From contig NZ_CP014691.1 in the NCBI RefSeq assembly GCF_002005465.1, positions 2,116,501-2,180,500 on the forward strand: a stretch of 64,000 nt of DNA, read 5' to 3'. Made by a program: the position numbers and the translations under genes. The notes beneath the pieces were generated by a model. The model saw only the letters and a program-made list of their open reading frames with translations. It was not told where the DNA came from and did no database searches. The stretch is from Neoasaia chiangmaiensis. GTDB lineage: Bacteria; Pseudomonadota; Alphaproteobacteria; Acetobacterales; Acetobacteraceae. Below, one piece after another: positions 49,382 to 58,874 of this stretch (the first letter of the stretch is position 1; each line of letters opens with the position of its first letter).

Positions 49382-51254
49382 GGTCGCGATCAGCGCGAAG
49401 GATCAAGCCAGCTCTGCGCTGGAAAGGATCAATACGCGCATCGCGCGGCTGCAGGAACCTGTCAGGCGGGCGCAGGCAGCGATGTCGCGTTTCGGCTCTC
49501 TGACCGGGCTCAATCGCCTCAGTGACGGCTTCTCGCGCGTCACACGCTCGGCGATGGGTTCGTATCGGGCGATTGGTCAGATCATTCCCGCGCTAAGCGC
49601 GATCACCAGCGTCGCCAGTATTGCCGGCGTTTTCAGCATGGCCCGTGCCTGGGGGCAGATGGGCACGAACCTGCGGACGTCGGCGCGTGCGATTGGCATG
49701 TCGCCTGCACGTCTGAAGTCGCTGCAGAACGCGACAGATCTGGCGGGTGGATCGGCCGAGGCAATGTCCGGCGCCCTGCAAGGCTTGTCGGAAACGCGGT
49801 GGCGGGCCGTCAACGGATACGCTCCAGAGGCGGTTGCGCAATTTAACGCGCTGGGCATCAGTCTTCAGGATCTGCACAAGCTGGCGCCTGAGCAGATGTT
49901 TGATCGAATTGCCAAGAAGCTGAGGGCTATCCGCGACCCGGCGGCTCGCACGATCGCGGCGACGCAGATTTTTGGCGGCGCGGCGCAGGGCTTGCTGCCG
50001 ATCTTCCAGCAGACTGAGAAGGAATGGCTGGCGAACGTCGCGGCCGGCGAGAAAAACGCCGGGATGACGGACAAGAACGTCGAGGCGGCGGCCAATGCCG
50101 AGCGTTCATATCGAAGCCTGACGCAAGCGGCCGAGGGATTTCGAAACGAACTGGCTGAGGCGCTGAGCCCCGCCATTCTCCCCGTCATCCAGATGATGCG
50201 AGACTGGGTCGTTGCCAACCGAGACTGGATCAACACCAGTATCGCTCGGCATGTCCGCCAGCTTACGACCTGGCTGAAGAACGGCGGCTGGGCTGAGATC
50301 AAGAAAGATATCTTTGCCGTCGGAGACGCGCTTTTGCGCGTGCTTCATTTCATCGAGCGGCTGGACGATTCGCCTGCCTTCCGTCGGATATTAGGCGGTG
50401 GTGCCCCTGGGGCGGGTTCCTCTGAGTCTACCACGAGCTGGGGCGAATTTTTCGGCGGAACGGGCGCCATGCAGGGTGTGGGTGGCCCGTTGAATGCGCT
50501 GTATGAGCGCCGTCAACGCGCGCGCCTCGCCCAATTGCAGCTCGACCTTCGCGGCCCGCATTCTTCCGGCCCGTTGGGAAGCATCCGCAATTCCCACCTG
50601 CGTTCCGATCCGATTTTCTATCGAGACTATCAGTCTTTGAGGAAGCTGGGTCTGACGCCGGCACAGGCCTCCGGCATGGTGGCGAGTGAATATGCGGAAA
50701 GCGCCGGCAATGAGCGCGCCGTCAATGGCTCGCATTATGGTCTGTTCCAGTGGGATACTGAGCGTCAGGGCGATTACGCCGCGATGAACGGCGGCCGCAG
50801 CATTCTCGATGCGACGCATGACCAGCAGCTCAAATTCGCGGTCGATGAGCTCCGGACAACCCGTGGGGGTGCCGGGCGTCGCGTCCTGTCGGCGACAACG
50901 GCAGCCGATGCAGGACACGATTTCGCCTACTACGATGAGGTTCCCTACACCGACGAGGCGCGGCGGGAAGCCGAGTCGCAGCGCAGGGCGACCATTGCCA
51001 ACCAGTTTTACGAGCGATTTGGCAATAACGATCGCTACGGCAGCAACTGGTTCGCCCGCGATCTCCATCAGGGTCTGTATGACCTCAAGGATATGGTTGG
51101 TGGTGGCCCGCAGAAACTGCGGGTCGAGGTTGCGCACACGAACGCACCGCCCGGTTCGTCCGTGCGCGTCACCGGCACCAGTTCTGGTCTGACGGTGCAT
51201 AGCGTCAGTCAGCAGCGCGCCATGGATCCGATCAACACCGCCACAGGGAACTGA
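49365..51254 (+). CDS. Tape measure protein with C-terminal phage tail lysozyme-like domain
   Basis: 629 residues from a GTG, short for a tape measure. N-terminal coiled-coil and hydrophobic helices (IGQIIPALSAITSVASIAGV), SARAIGMSPARLKSLQNATD and GLLPIFQQTEKEW typical of Mu-type tape measures. Residues about 420-520 (LGLTPAQASGMVASEYAESA, GNERAVNGSHYGLFQWDTER) form a lysozyme-like domain with Glu in SEYAES as possible catalytic acid. Penetration of peptidoglycan is likely (inference). Confidence 0.85.
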   Translation: MGTGVKVAISAKDQASSALERINTRIARLQEPVRRAQAAMSRFGSLTGLNRLSDGFSRVTRSAMGSYRAIGQIIPALSAITSVASIAGVFSMARAWGQMGTNLRTSARAIGMSPARLKSLQNATDLAGGSAEAMSGALQGLSETRWRAVNGYAPEAVAQFNALGISLQDLHKLAPEQMFDRIAKKLRAIRDPAARTIAATQIFGGAAQGLLPIFQQTEKEWLANVAAGEKNAGMTDKNVEAAANAERSYRSLTQAAEGFRNELAEALSPAILPVIQMMRDWVVANRDWINTSIARHVRQLTTWLKNGGWAEIKKDIFAVGDALLRVLHFIERLDDSPAFRRILGGGAPGAGSSESTTSWGEFFGGTGAMQGVGGPLNALYERRQRARLAQLQLDLRGPHSSGPLGSIRNSHLRSDPIFYRDYQSLRKLGLTPAQASGMVASEYAESAGNERAVNGSHYGLFQWDTERQGDYAAMNGGRSILDATHDQQLKFAVDELRTTRGGAGRRVLSATTAADAGHDFAYYDEVPYTDEARREAESQRRATIANQFYERFGNNDRYGSNWFARDLHQGLYDLKDMVGGGPQKLRVEVAHTNAPPGSSVRVTGTSSGLTVHSVSQQRAMDPINTATGN

Positions 51255-51256
51255 GC

Positions 51257-52555
51257 ATGTCCGGAACGTTGACCCGCACGGCCGCTGAGTTCCTGCAGTG
51301 CTCGTTCCGAGGCGTCCCGTTCGCGGTGGTCGGTGGCGGCGGCTCGAACGGTCGGCGCCTGGCGTCGCATACCTACCCCTATCGGGACGGGATAGAGGTC
51401 GAGGACCTCGGCAAGGCCGCACGCTCATATCGAATCGCTGGCTTCGTGGTCGGTCCGTTCGCTTACGCGCAGCGTGACCTGCTGGTGACGGCAGCCGAGA
51501 CGAAAGGCTCGGGCCTGCTGATGCATCCGACGATCGGTGTCGTGCAGGCGCATTGCGTTCGGTTCGAGTGGCGCGAGCGCGACGGTGTGAAGAACGTCGT
51601 CGATCTCGACTTCGAGTTCGTCGAAAAGACGAACTACCTCAGCAACATGATCCTCACGTCGCTGCATGCGGCGATCGGCGTCGCGGCGCTGGCGATGTCC
51701 GTTGCGGCGGCGTCCGATTATGCCTCGAATACCAGCGCATCGTTTGCCGAGGGAAGTTCGGTCAATCGGGCGGCGGTCGCCGTGGCATCCGGATGGTCGA
51801 CCTCTGCGACGCAAGCAGCGAATTCGCCTCAGGCGTTGTCGTCTGCGGCATCGGTCTTGCCGGGTAACAACGGACGATACGCTGCCGGAAATGGTGGTCT
51901 GACGGATCCGAATGCGACGGAAGCATCTGTGATCGATGAGCTGACGGCCGATCGGGCGACGATTGCAGCGGCCGTTTCCAATGTGGCGGCTGCGAACGGC
52001 GCCTCGGAGATCGCCGCGGCGGTCTTCGCGCTGACGGAAGCGGTCCGGGCATCCCTCGCGGATCCGGGCGCGCAGATCGCCTTGTTGCTGCCGATGGTCG
52101 CTTGTGCGCCGGTCGTCACGACGTCCAGCGCGCCGATCGGTGCAGCGATCGCCACGGTTCAGACAGCCACGGCTGCACTGTGTCGTCAGGCGGCGCTGTA
52201 TTCGATCGCGCAGGCCTGCTCGGACTGGACGCCGGCATCGTCGGACGACGCTCAGGCACTGTCCGCGCAGGTGGCGGCCCTGTTCGATGCGGAAGCAACG
52301 ATCGCAGCGGATGCGGGCGACGATGCAACGTGGCAGGCGATGCGCGATTTGCAGGCGCAGGTGACGCAGGATCTTGCGAACCGGGCGGCGCGTCTGCCCG
52401 ACATCGTGACGATCACGCGCAACGCGCCGCTGCCTGCCCTTCTGCTGGCGCAGCAGCTTTACGCCGATGCGACGCGCAGCGACGAGCTGATCCAGCGCGC
52501 CGATCCGATCCATCCGGCGTTCATGCCGACAGAATTCAAGGCATTGTCATCGTGA
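51257..52555 (+). CDS. DNA circularization / tail protein (Mu gpN type)
   Basis: 432 residues. CSFRGVPFAVVGGGGSNGRR, THEY-type YPYRDGIEVEDLGKAARSYR, GFVVGPFAYAQRDLLVTAAE, TIGVVQAHCVRFEWRER match the DNA circularisation N-terminal domain of Mu gpN. Ala-rich helical C-terminal half. GTGA overlap with the next gene. Confidence 0.9.
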   Translation: MSGTLTRTAAEFLQCSFRGVPFAVVGGGGSNGRRLASHTYPYRDGIEVEDLGKAARSYRIAGFVVGPFAYAQRDLLVTAAETKGSGLLMHPTIGVVQAHCVRFEWRERDGVKNVVDLDFEFVEKTNYLSNMILTSLHAAIGVAALAMSVAAASDYASNTSASFAEGSSVNRAAVAVASGWSTSATQAANSPQALSSAASVLPGNNGRYAAGNGGLTDPNATEASVIDELTADRATIAAAVSNVAAANGASEIAAAVFALTEAVRASLADPGAQIALLLPMVACAPVVTTSSAPIGAAIATVQTATAALCRQAALYSIAQACSDWTPASSDDAQALSAQVAALFDAEATIAADAGDDATWQAMRDLQAQVTQDLANRAARLPDIVTITRNAPLPALLLAQQLYADATRSDELIQRADPIHPAFMPTEFKALSS

Positions 52556-53697
52556 GTGGATTTATCAGCGAGCTGAAAAGCATTCTGGGCTGGGATGCCG
52601 CCACGTCGGAAGTCGCCTCGATCAAGGTGGGCGGCCAGATCATCAGCGGATGGACGTCGGTCGTGATCCGCTGTGGCGTGGACATCATGCCCTGGACAGC
52701 AGATTTCGGCATGACGTCGTATCAGCCAGCAGACGGCACGACCGTCGATATCACGTCGGGCGCGGACTGCGCGGTCTATATCGGCACGACGCTGGTGCTG
52801 ACCGGCTATGTCGTGACCGTGGTCGAGGACCTCGACGGCGATAACCATACTCTCCAGATCTCGGTCGCCTCTAAGAGCATCGATCTTGTTGATTGCGCGG
52901 CCGAGTTCTCGACCTATCAGATGAACGGCACGAACGCTCTTGCGATCGCCCAGCGGGTCAGCGCGTTTGCCGGGATCAATGTCGCGTCGATCAACGGCGC
53001 GGGCAATATCGATGTCCAGCAGTTCTCGATCATCCTGACGGAAACAGCCTACGAGGTCATCGAACGCTTGAGCCGCCTTGCGGGTGTGCTCTTCTATGAC
53101 CAGCCGGACGGCAGCATCGCCCTTTCGGGGGTCGGTAGCTCCCGATCGGCCTCCGGCTTCCAGATCGGGCGGAATGTCGAACGGTTCACGCGCGTGGACA
53201 GCCAGGCTGGGCGTTACTCCGACGTGACGGCCATCCTGGCCACCACCATCATGCTGTTCACGAAACCCGGCGACCAGGGTTATGTCGATCAGATGAAGGC
53301 GCTGACGGCCGGGCCGGTTGCAAAGGATCCCGGCGTCACGCGACCGCGTCACATGCTGATCCCGGTCGAGCTCGGCGATCCAGGTCTGTCGCTGCCGATC
53401 ACCACGAAGCGAGTGCAGTGGGAAGTGGCGCGGCGTTACGGTCGGTCGCAGCCCGTCAATGTGACGTGCGACAGCTGGCGCGACACGGAAGGCAAGCTTT
53501 GGCAGCCGAACATGGTGGCCCCTGTCACCACGCGCTCCGGGCGTTCGGTCGATCTTGTCATTGGCGAGCTGACTTTCCGTCAGGATGACAACGGCACGCA
53601 CGCAGACGCTGTGCTGATGCCGAAGGAAGCCTTCCTGCCGGAACCGATAATCCTGCCGTTCCAGCAGAATGAGGGCATTGCCGCGCTCAGCAGTTAG
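52552..53697 (+). CDS. Baseplate hub protein (Mu gpP type)
   Basis: 381 residues from a GTG in overlap. SIKVGGQIISGWTSVVIRCG, VDIMPWTADFGMTSYQ, VYIGTTLVLTGYVVTVVEDL and C-terminal APVTTRSGRSVDLVIGELTF match gpP/gpD hub proteins. Confidence 0.9.
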   Translation: MSGFISELKSILGWDAATSEVASIKVGGQIISGWTSVVIRCGVDIMPWTADFGMTSYQPADGTTVDITSGADCAVYIGTTLVLTGYVVTVVEDLDGDNHTLQISVASKSIDLVDCAAEFSTYQMNGTNALAIAQRVSAFAGINVASINGAGNIDVQQFSIILTETAYEVIERLSRLAGVLFYDQPDGSIALSGVGSSRSASGFQIGRNVERFTRVDSQAGRYSDVTAILATTIMLFTKPGDQGYVDQMKALTAGPVAKDPGVTRPRHMLIPVELGDPGLSLPITTKRVQWEVARRYGRSQPVNVTCDSWRDTEGKLWQPNMVAPVTTRSGRSVDLVIGELTFRQDDNGTHADAVLMPKEAFLPEPIILPFQQNEGIAALSS

Positions 53698-53705
53698 GAT
53701 TTTCC

Positions 53706-54203
53706 ATGTCCATGGTCATGACGCGCCTGGCGCGGCGCATTTCGATGGCGCTCGGCATCGGGCGCCAGACGGCGGACACGAACGAATCCACTAGCACACC
53801 GACCGTGCAGGTCGCCCTGAATGGCGGTGAGCTGCGGTCAGATGTGCCGATGGTGCAGCTCTACGGCTTTGCCAGCCGATCGGTGCCGGGTTCGGATGTC
53901 ATCGTCGTCTTCCAGGACGGTGACCGCTCGCGTGGCGTGGCGGTCGCAACCGGCGATCAGCGCAACCGGCCGACAGATCTCCAGCCGGGCGAGGTCTGCG
54001 TGTTTCATCCGCAAACCGGCAGCCGGATCTGGATGAAAGCAGACGGCTCCATTGCGATCGTGCCGCATAACGGACAGGCGCTGCTGGACGGCACCCTGAC
54101 CGTCACGAAGGACGTCATTGCGAACGGTGTTTCGCTCGTGAACCATCTGACCAGCGACGTGCAGCCGGGATCCGGCCAGTCTGGACCGCCCGTCGCCACC
54201 TGA
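53706..54203 (+). CDS. Baseplate spike/assembly protein (Mu gp45 type)
   Basis: 165 residues. QVALNGGELRSDVPMVQLYG, FASRSVPGSDVIVVFQDGDR, GVAVATGDQRNRPTDLQPGE, and a C-terminal beta-helix-like end (TKDVIANGVSLVNHLTSDVQ). Central membrane-piercing spike complex. Confidence 0.9.
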   Translation: MSMVMTRLARRISMALGIGRQTADTNESTSTPTVQVALNGGELRSDVPMVQLYGFASRSVPGSDVIVVFQDGDRSRGVAVATGDQRNRPTDLQPGEVCVFHPQTGSRIWMKADGSIAIVPHNGQALLDGTLTVTKDVIANGVSLVNHLTSDVQPGSGQSGPPVAT

Positions 54204-54213
54204 ACGGAACATC

Positions 54214-54711
54214 ATGGATATCGCGATTACTTGGAACGTGCGCGAGTGTCGCGGCGACTGGTCCATCGTGTCGAGCGATCTGGCGCTGGATAATCCGTTG
54301 CGTACGGCAGTCATGGTCAGCTTGTTCACGGATCGCGTAGCGCCCGAGCAGCCATCATCCGGCGATCAGGCGGTTGGCATCGCGGCGCCGGGCAATGCGG
54401 CCAACAGCGGGATGAGCGATCGGCGAGGGTGGTGGGGTGATGCTTACGCGGATCTGCCGATTGGCTCGCGTCTCTGGCAGCTGCGCCGCGCGATCAAATC
54501 CGGGGATCACGCCATTCCATTAGAACTCGAAGCGATCTGCCGCGAGGCCCTGCAATGGCTGATCGATGACGGCGTGGCCAGCGGGGTGACCGTGAATGCG
54601 GCATGGAGCGCGCTCAGCAGCAGCACTGTCGAGTTTGCCGTGACGATCGCCGAGCCGACCGGCTCGACACAGACATTCTATTATTCCTGGGCTTGGGAGG
54701 GCCTGACCTGA
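54214..54711 (+). CDS. Baseplate wedge protein (Mu gp46 type)
   Basis: 165 residues. GDWSIVSSDLALDNPLRTAV, GMSDRRGWWGDAYADLPIGS, RLWQLRRAI, EAICREALQWLIDDGVASGV are typical of phage GP46 proteins (with the WWGDxxx motif). The next gene starts immediately. Confidence 0.92.
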   Translation: MDIAITWNVRECRGDWSIVSSDLALDNPLRTAVMVSLFTDRVAPEQPSSGDQAVGIAAPGNAANSGMSDRRGWWGDAYADLPIGSRLWQLRRAIKSGDHAIPLELEAICREALQWLIDDGVASGVTVNAAWSALSSSTVEFAVTIAEPTGSTQTFYYSWAWEGLT

Positions 54712-55827
54712 ATGGCCTACCAGCGTCCGACTCTCGCCCAGCTGCGGCAGCAGGCCCTGCAGGACGTGCTCAACGGTGGCATCCCGAATGTGGTCGCCGT
54801 GTTGCGCTTCTCGGTTCTCTACGTGTTGTGCATGGTTTTGGCTGGGCTGGCGAACCTGCATTATGGCTACCTCGACTGGATTGCCAGGCAGGCGGTGCCG
54901 TGGACAGCCACCGGTATATTCCTTGAGGGATGGGCGGCTCTCAAGGGAAAGACTCGCCAGGCCGCCACGGCGGCCAGCGGATCCGTGACATTCGTCGCCA
55001 GCGGGACGGATGTCATTCCGCCCGGCACGACAGTCCAGATCACCGGGGGGCTGTCCGCGACCACGACCGCCGACAGCGTCACGGCAAACGGCAGCACTGT
55101 TGCCGCCTGCACGATGGGCGCGACAGGCGCGGCCGGTAATCTTGCGGTCGGCGCTGTGGCCACGCTGGGTAGCCCCGTGCCGGGTGTGCAGAGCGTGGGC
55201 GTCGTCAGCGCGCCGTTTACCGGCGGCGCCGATATCGAAACGGACGACAGCCTGCGCAACCGGATGCTGGATGCCTTTGCGGAAGGCGGACAGAACGGGG
55301 CGGCGGACGACTATGAGGGATGGGCTCTCGATGTCCCCGGCGTGACGCGTGTCTGGGTCAATCCGCTCGGATTCGGTGCGGGAACGGTCGTTGTCTATAT
55401 CATGCTCGATAATGCCGAAGCCGCCAATGGCGGGTTCCCACAAGGAACAGACGGCACCGCGAGCAAGGACCCGCGCTATGTGACGGCATCAGGCGACCAG
55501 CTTACGGTCGCCGATGCGATCTACGCCGTGCGTCCGGTCACGGCACTCGTCATTGTCTGTGCGCCGGTCGCCCAGCCGGTCAACTTCACGATCTCCAGTC
55601 TCGGCAGCAACAATACATCGGCGACGCAAGCCCTGATTACTGACGCACTGGCGGACATGTTTACGCGGTTGTCATCACCTGGAGGGACGATCTACCCCAA
55701 TCAGTGGAACGAGGCGATTGCGGCGCTTGGCTTGTCGCAGTTCAATGTGTCTTCGCCATCAGGGCCGGTTACTGGCGTGAACGCGGGCGCCATGCCTACG
55801 CTCGGCACTGTCCAGTGTTCGGCGTAG
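54712..55827 (+). CDS. Baseplate J-like protein (Mu gp47 type)
   Basis: 371 residues. PTLAQLRQQALQDVLNGGIP, FLEGWAALKGKTRQAATAAS, FTGGADIETDDSLRNRMLDA, DDYEGWALDVPGVTRVWVNP are baseplate_J blocks. Wedge component. Confidence 0.93.
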   Translation: MAYQRPTLAQLRQQALQDVLNGGIPNVVAVLRFSVLYVLCMVLAGLANLHYGYLDWIARQAVPWTATGIFLEGWAALKGKTRQAATAASGSVTFVASGTDVIPPGTTVQITGGLSATTTADSVTANGSTVAACTMGATGAAGNLAVGAVATLGSPVPGVQSVGVVSAPFTGGADIETDDSLRNRMLDAFAEGGQNGAADDYEGWALDVPGVTRVWVNPLGFGAGTVVVYIMLDNAEAANGGFPQGTDGTASKDPRYVTASGDQLTVADAIYAVRPVTALVIVCAPVAQPVNFTISSLGSNNTSATQALITDALADMFTRLSSPGGTIYPNQWNEAIAALGLSQFNVSSPSGPVTGVNAGAMPTLGTVQCSA

Positions 55828-55830
55828 CGC

Positions 55831-56484
55831 GTGAGCAATATCACGTTCTCGGCGGAGGCGTTCCGTCAGGCGTTGCTGCGGTTGCTGCCCTCCGGCGCAA
55901 TCTGGTCGCGCGATCCCGATGCCCTGCCGAGCCGGCTTGCCGGCGTCTGGGGCAGGACCTTCTTTCGTAATGGCGCGCGTGCCGCCAACCTCCTGACCGA
56001 CGCTTTCCCGGCGACTGCCGTGGAGCTGTTGCCGGAATGGGAGGCTTCTCTCGGCCTGCCTGATCCGTGCGCGGGCACCGATCCAACGATCGCATCGCGT
56101 CAACGCCAGGTCGTCACGCGGCTGACCGACAGTGGCGGTTCCTCGATCGCCTATTTCACGGCTTTCGCGGCATCGCTGGGCTACGACATCACGATCACCG
56201 AATTCGTGCCGGCGCGTGTCGACATCATGACGGTCGAGGAACCGCTCTACGACGAATCGTGGGCGTATGCCTGGCAGGTCAATGCCCCGGCGAGCGTGGT
56301 CAGCTATTTCGAAGTCGATCAGTCCTATGTCGAAGAGCCGCTCGCCAGCTGGGGCAGCTCCGCGCTGGAGTGCGAGCTCCGTGCGCGTGTGCCTGCGCAC
56401 ACCATCATCATCTTTTCGTATTCGGGCCAAGGGGCCGTCGGCATCTGGGATGCCGGGATTTGGGGCAGGGACAGCTGGGGATGA
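55831..56484 (+). CDS. Tail protein (Mu gp48 / YmfQ type)
   Basis: 217 residues from GTG. ALLRLLPSGAIWSRDPDALP, AVELLPEWEASLGLPDPCAG, RQRQVVTRLTDSGGSS, ITEFVPAR and a C-terminal ELRARVPAHTIIIFSYS match YmfQ/DUF2313. ATGA overlap with the tailspike. Confidence 0.92.
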   Translation: MSNITFSAEAFRQALLRLLPSGAIWSRDPDALPSRLAGVWGRTFFRNGARAANLLTDAFPATAVELLPEWEASLGLPDPCAGTDPTIASRQRQVVTRLTDSGGSSIAYFTAFAASLGYDITITEFVPARVDIMTVEEPLYDESWAYAWQVNAPASVVSYFEVDQSYVEEPLASWGSSALECELRARVPAHTIIIFSYSGQGAVGIWDAGIWGRDSWG

Positions 56485-58151
56485 CACTTGCTGTAGGACA
56501 GCCGATCGAACTGTCGGACGTGCAGAGCCTGGTCAACGGCCGGCTGTCGCCGACGGGCGTGGGCTCGGGGCTGCTGTTCACCGTCACCGGCGCGCCATCG
56601 GCGGCGACCGGCTACGAGATCGTCGCCGACGAGCATCTGATGCGCGCCTATGGCGCCACCTTCGACGGCAGCCACGACGATTCCGGGGCCATTCAGGCGA
56701 TCATCAACGCGTCCCGCACGCTGACACCGGCGCCGATCGCGCTGCCGACCATCCTGTTCCGGTTTCCGGCATGCGGCAGCCTGATCGCCAACCGGATCAC
56801 CAGCGGCGCGCATAACATCTCGATCACCGGGGCCGGGCAGCAGAACACCGTTCTGGAAATGATTTCGGGCGGTGCCGGCGGATGGCAACATGGCACACAG
56901 TCGGCACCGGCAACCGGCTATTTCCAGTTCTCCAATGCGATGCTGCAGGACGGCAATCCGCATGGTTCGGGCTCTATCGGTATCGAGATCAACGCCGCGC
57001 CGAGCAACTTTCCGAATTGCCTGACCACCACGGATTTCACGCTGTTCAAGTGGGCACGCCCGATGGTCGTGCGTAACGTGCCGCGAGGATGGGAGTGCCG
57101 AAACGGCTGTTTCTTCGGCCCGGATTACTCCGTCCAGCAGTATGGTGCGATCGACGTCGTCAGCAACAACACCGGGCATGGCTGCTTCAGCTACACCTTC
57201 GCCAACGTCATGACCGTCAACTACTTCTGGGGGTGGCGTTACAATGTGGCGTGGCAGCTGGAAGGGCAGGTCTTCTATTCCTGCCGTTCCTATTCCGGAT
57301 GGGGCATGGTGCAGGCGAATGTCAGTCCGTCAGCTCTGGGGTCGGACATCGCGGATTACCAGTCGCCGCTATGGTACTTCACCGATTGTGACTGGCAGGG
57401 CTACGGCTACGGCTACGATCTGAAGAACGTGCGCAACGTCCGCATCCGCGGCGGCTATCTGATCAGCAATGCGCTGGACAACACCAGTGGCTCGGTCCTT
57501 CCGCCTGCGCCGGGCGACACGACGAACACGCCACGCACACGTCGTGCCTATGTATCGCTGATCGACTGCGCCGATGTCGTCAGCGACGGCCTGTGCTGCG
57601 ATTTTTCCGACGCCAACGGCGGCGACACGTCAATCTTCTATACCGACAACAAGACGAATGGCGCCCGGTTTCGCGGGACGTCGTTTCTTGCCGCGACGAA
57701 TCCCTACACTGCCTTCGAATACCAGGCAGGGGGCACCAGCAATCGGGCAGGCGATTTCGATTCCGTCTTCCTGCTCTGGCCTTCGGGTGTCCAGCGGGTG
57801 CAGGACGGCAGCAACAACCAGATGGTCCAGTCGTTGCTGCGGCCGCTTGCCGGACAAGGAATTCACGCGGACGTTAATGAAAACGGCACGATGACCGTTG
57901 CCACGGTGGCCATGAACCAGGTCATCGACAGCAACGGCAATATTGCTGTGCCCTTCCCGACGCGTTCGAACGGTGCGCCGTTTTTCCAGAGTCCCTCGGG
58001 CCCGACCGTCACGCACGATCAGCAGAACGCGCTCGTGCAGGTCGGTTACGGCTCGCAGGTGTCGGTCACCAATACCGGATTCGTGCTGAACTTCGGCAAG
58101 TCGTCGGCCGGGACCCAAATGAATATTCCCTACATCGCAAAAGGTGAATGA
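56481..58151 (+). CDS. Tailspike / tail fibre with beta-helix fold (pectate-lyase-like)
   Basis: 556 residues from the ATG in ATGA overlap. Starts with a fibre-type head (QPIELSDVQSLVNGRLSPTG), then YGATFDGSHDDSGAIQAIIN, the usual beginning of pectate-lyase-like beta helices, with repeated short beta segments and many Cys/Trp. Probable receptor-binding or polysaccharide-degrading spike; no catalytic residues assigned. Confidence 0.8.
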   Translation: MTLAVGQPIELSDVQSLVNGRLSPTGVGSGLLFTVTGAPSAATGYEIVADEHLMRAYGATFDGSHDDSGAIQAIINASRTLTPAPIALPTILFRFPACGSLIANRITSGAHNISITGAGQQNTVLEMISGGAGGWQHGTQSAPATGYFQFSNAMLQDGNPHGSGSIGIEINAAPSNFPNCLTTTDFTLFKWARPMVVRNVPRGWECRNGCFFGPDYSVQQYGAIDVVSNNTGHGCFSYTFANVMTVNYFWGWRYNVAWQLEGQVFYSCRSYSGWGMVQANVSPSALGSDIADYQSPLWYFTDCDWQGYGYGYDLKNVRNVRIRGGYLISNALDNTSGSVLPPAPGDTTNTPRTRRAYVSLIDCADVVSDGLCCDFSDANGGDTSIFYTDNKTNGARFRGTSFLAATNPYTAFEYQAGGTSNRAGDFDSVFLLWPSGVQRVQDGSNNQMVQSLLRPLAGQGIHADVNENGTMTVATVAMNQVIDSNGNIAVPFPTRSNGAPFFQSPSGPTVTHDQQNALVQVGYGSQVSVTNTGFVLNFGKSSAGTQMNIPYIAKGE

Positions 58152-58474
58152 TGGCGCTTGAAAAGAACGTCACGGACCCGGTCACGGGCGTCAGCGCCAG
58201 CTACTGGGCGATCCGTGAGGACAAGATCATGGGGGCACCGGTCAACCGGCGTCAGGTCTGGCTGGGCGGCTATGACGGATCCGCGGCGGTGGGCATCAGC
58301 CCCGCGCGTCTGAACCTCTGGTTTCAGTTCGCGGCGTCCGATCTCGGTGTGTCCGACGTCTCGGAGGCCAGCTGGGCCCAGATTTATGCCGCGATCCTCG
58401 CCCTCGCCAATGCGGCGTCCGACAACGCCGTCAGCCTCGATGTCAGCGCCCTTGCGGGCGCGCAGACCGTATAA
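58148..58474 (+). CDS. Small tail-region protein of unknown function
   Basis: 108 residues, ATGA overlap with the spike gene. KNVTDPVTGVSASYWAIRED, RRQVWLGGYDGSAAVGISPA, then a helical end. Possible fibre chaperone or adaptor by position. Confidence 0.6.
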   Translation: MMALEKNVTDPVTGVSASYWAIREDKIMGAPVNRRQVWLGGYDGSAAVGISPARLNLWFQFAASDLGVSDVSEASWAQIYAAILALANAASDNAVSLDVSALAGAQTV

Positions 58475-58487
58475 GGAGCCCGTTCTC

Positions 58488-58862
58488 ATGGGACTGCTCA
58501 AAGATGTCTCGGTGACCAATGGGACGCGTCGGCGCCTCCAGCGGGCAGACACGGCCCCGCCGCCTTTCCCGACAGCGACCTACTGGCGCATCCACGCCGT
58601 CACGGTCGAGCATGGCACCACGCCGCGCGTGTCGATCGCCATGTCCGGCTACACGGACAAGGAGGCCAGCGATCGTGGTGACCCATGGTGCGCCGGCCGC
58701 AAATTCATGTTTTCCGCGGAGGATCTTGGGCAGGCGGATCTGCATACGCTCAGCACGGCGGTGCTCTATCGCGCCATCGTTCGCAAAATCAACGCCGCGC
58801 CGGAGGGCGACATGACGCCGGCTGTGGCACGTGATGCGCTGTTCGGCGCGACGGCGGCATAA
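58488..58862 (+). CDS. Small tail-region protein of unknown function
   Basis: 124 residues with AAGGAG 10 bp upstream. VTNGTRRRLQRADTAPPPFP, ATYWRIHAVTVEHGTTPRVS. No family recognised; likely structural by position. Confidence 0.6.
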   Translation: MGLLKDVSVTNGTRRRLQRADTAPPPFPTATYWRIHAVTVEHGTTPRVSIAMSGYTDKEASDRGDPWCAGRKFMFSAEDLGQADLHTLSTAVLYRAIVRKINAAPEGDMTPAVARDALFGATAA

Positions 58863-58874
58863 GGAGAGCGCTTC

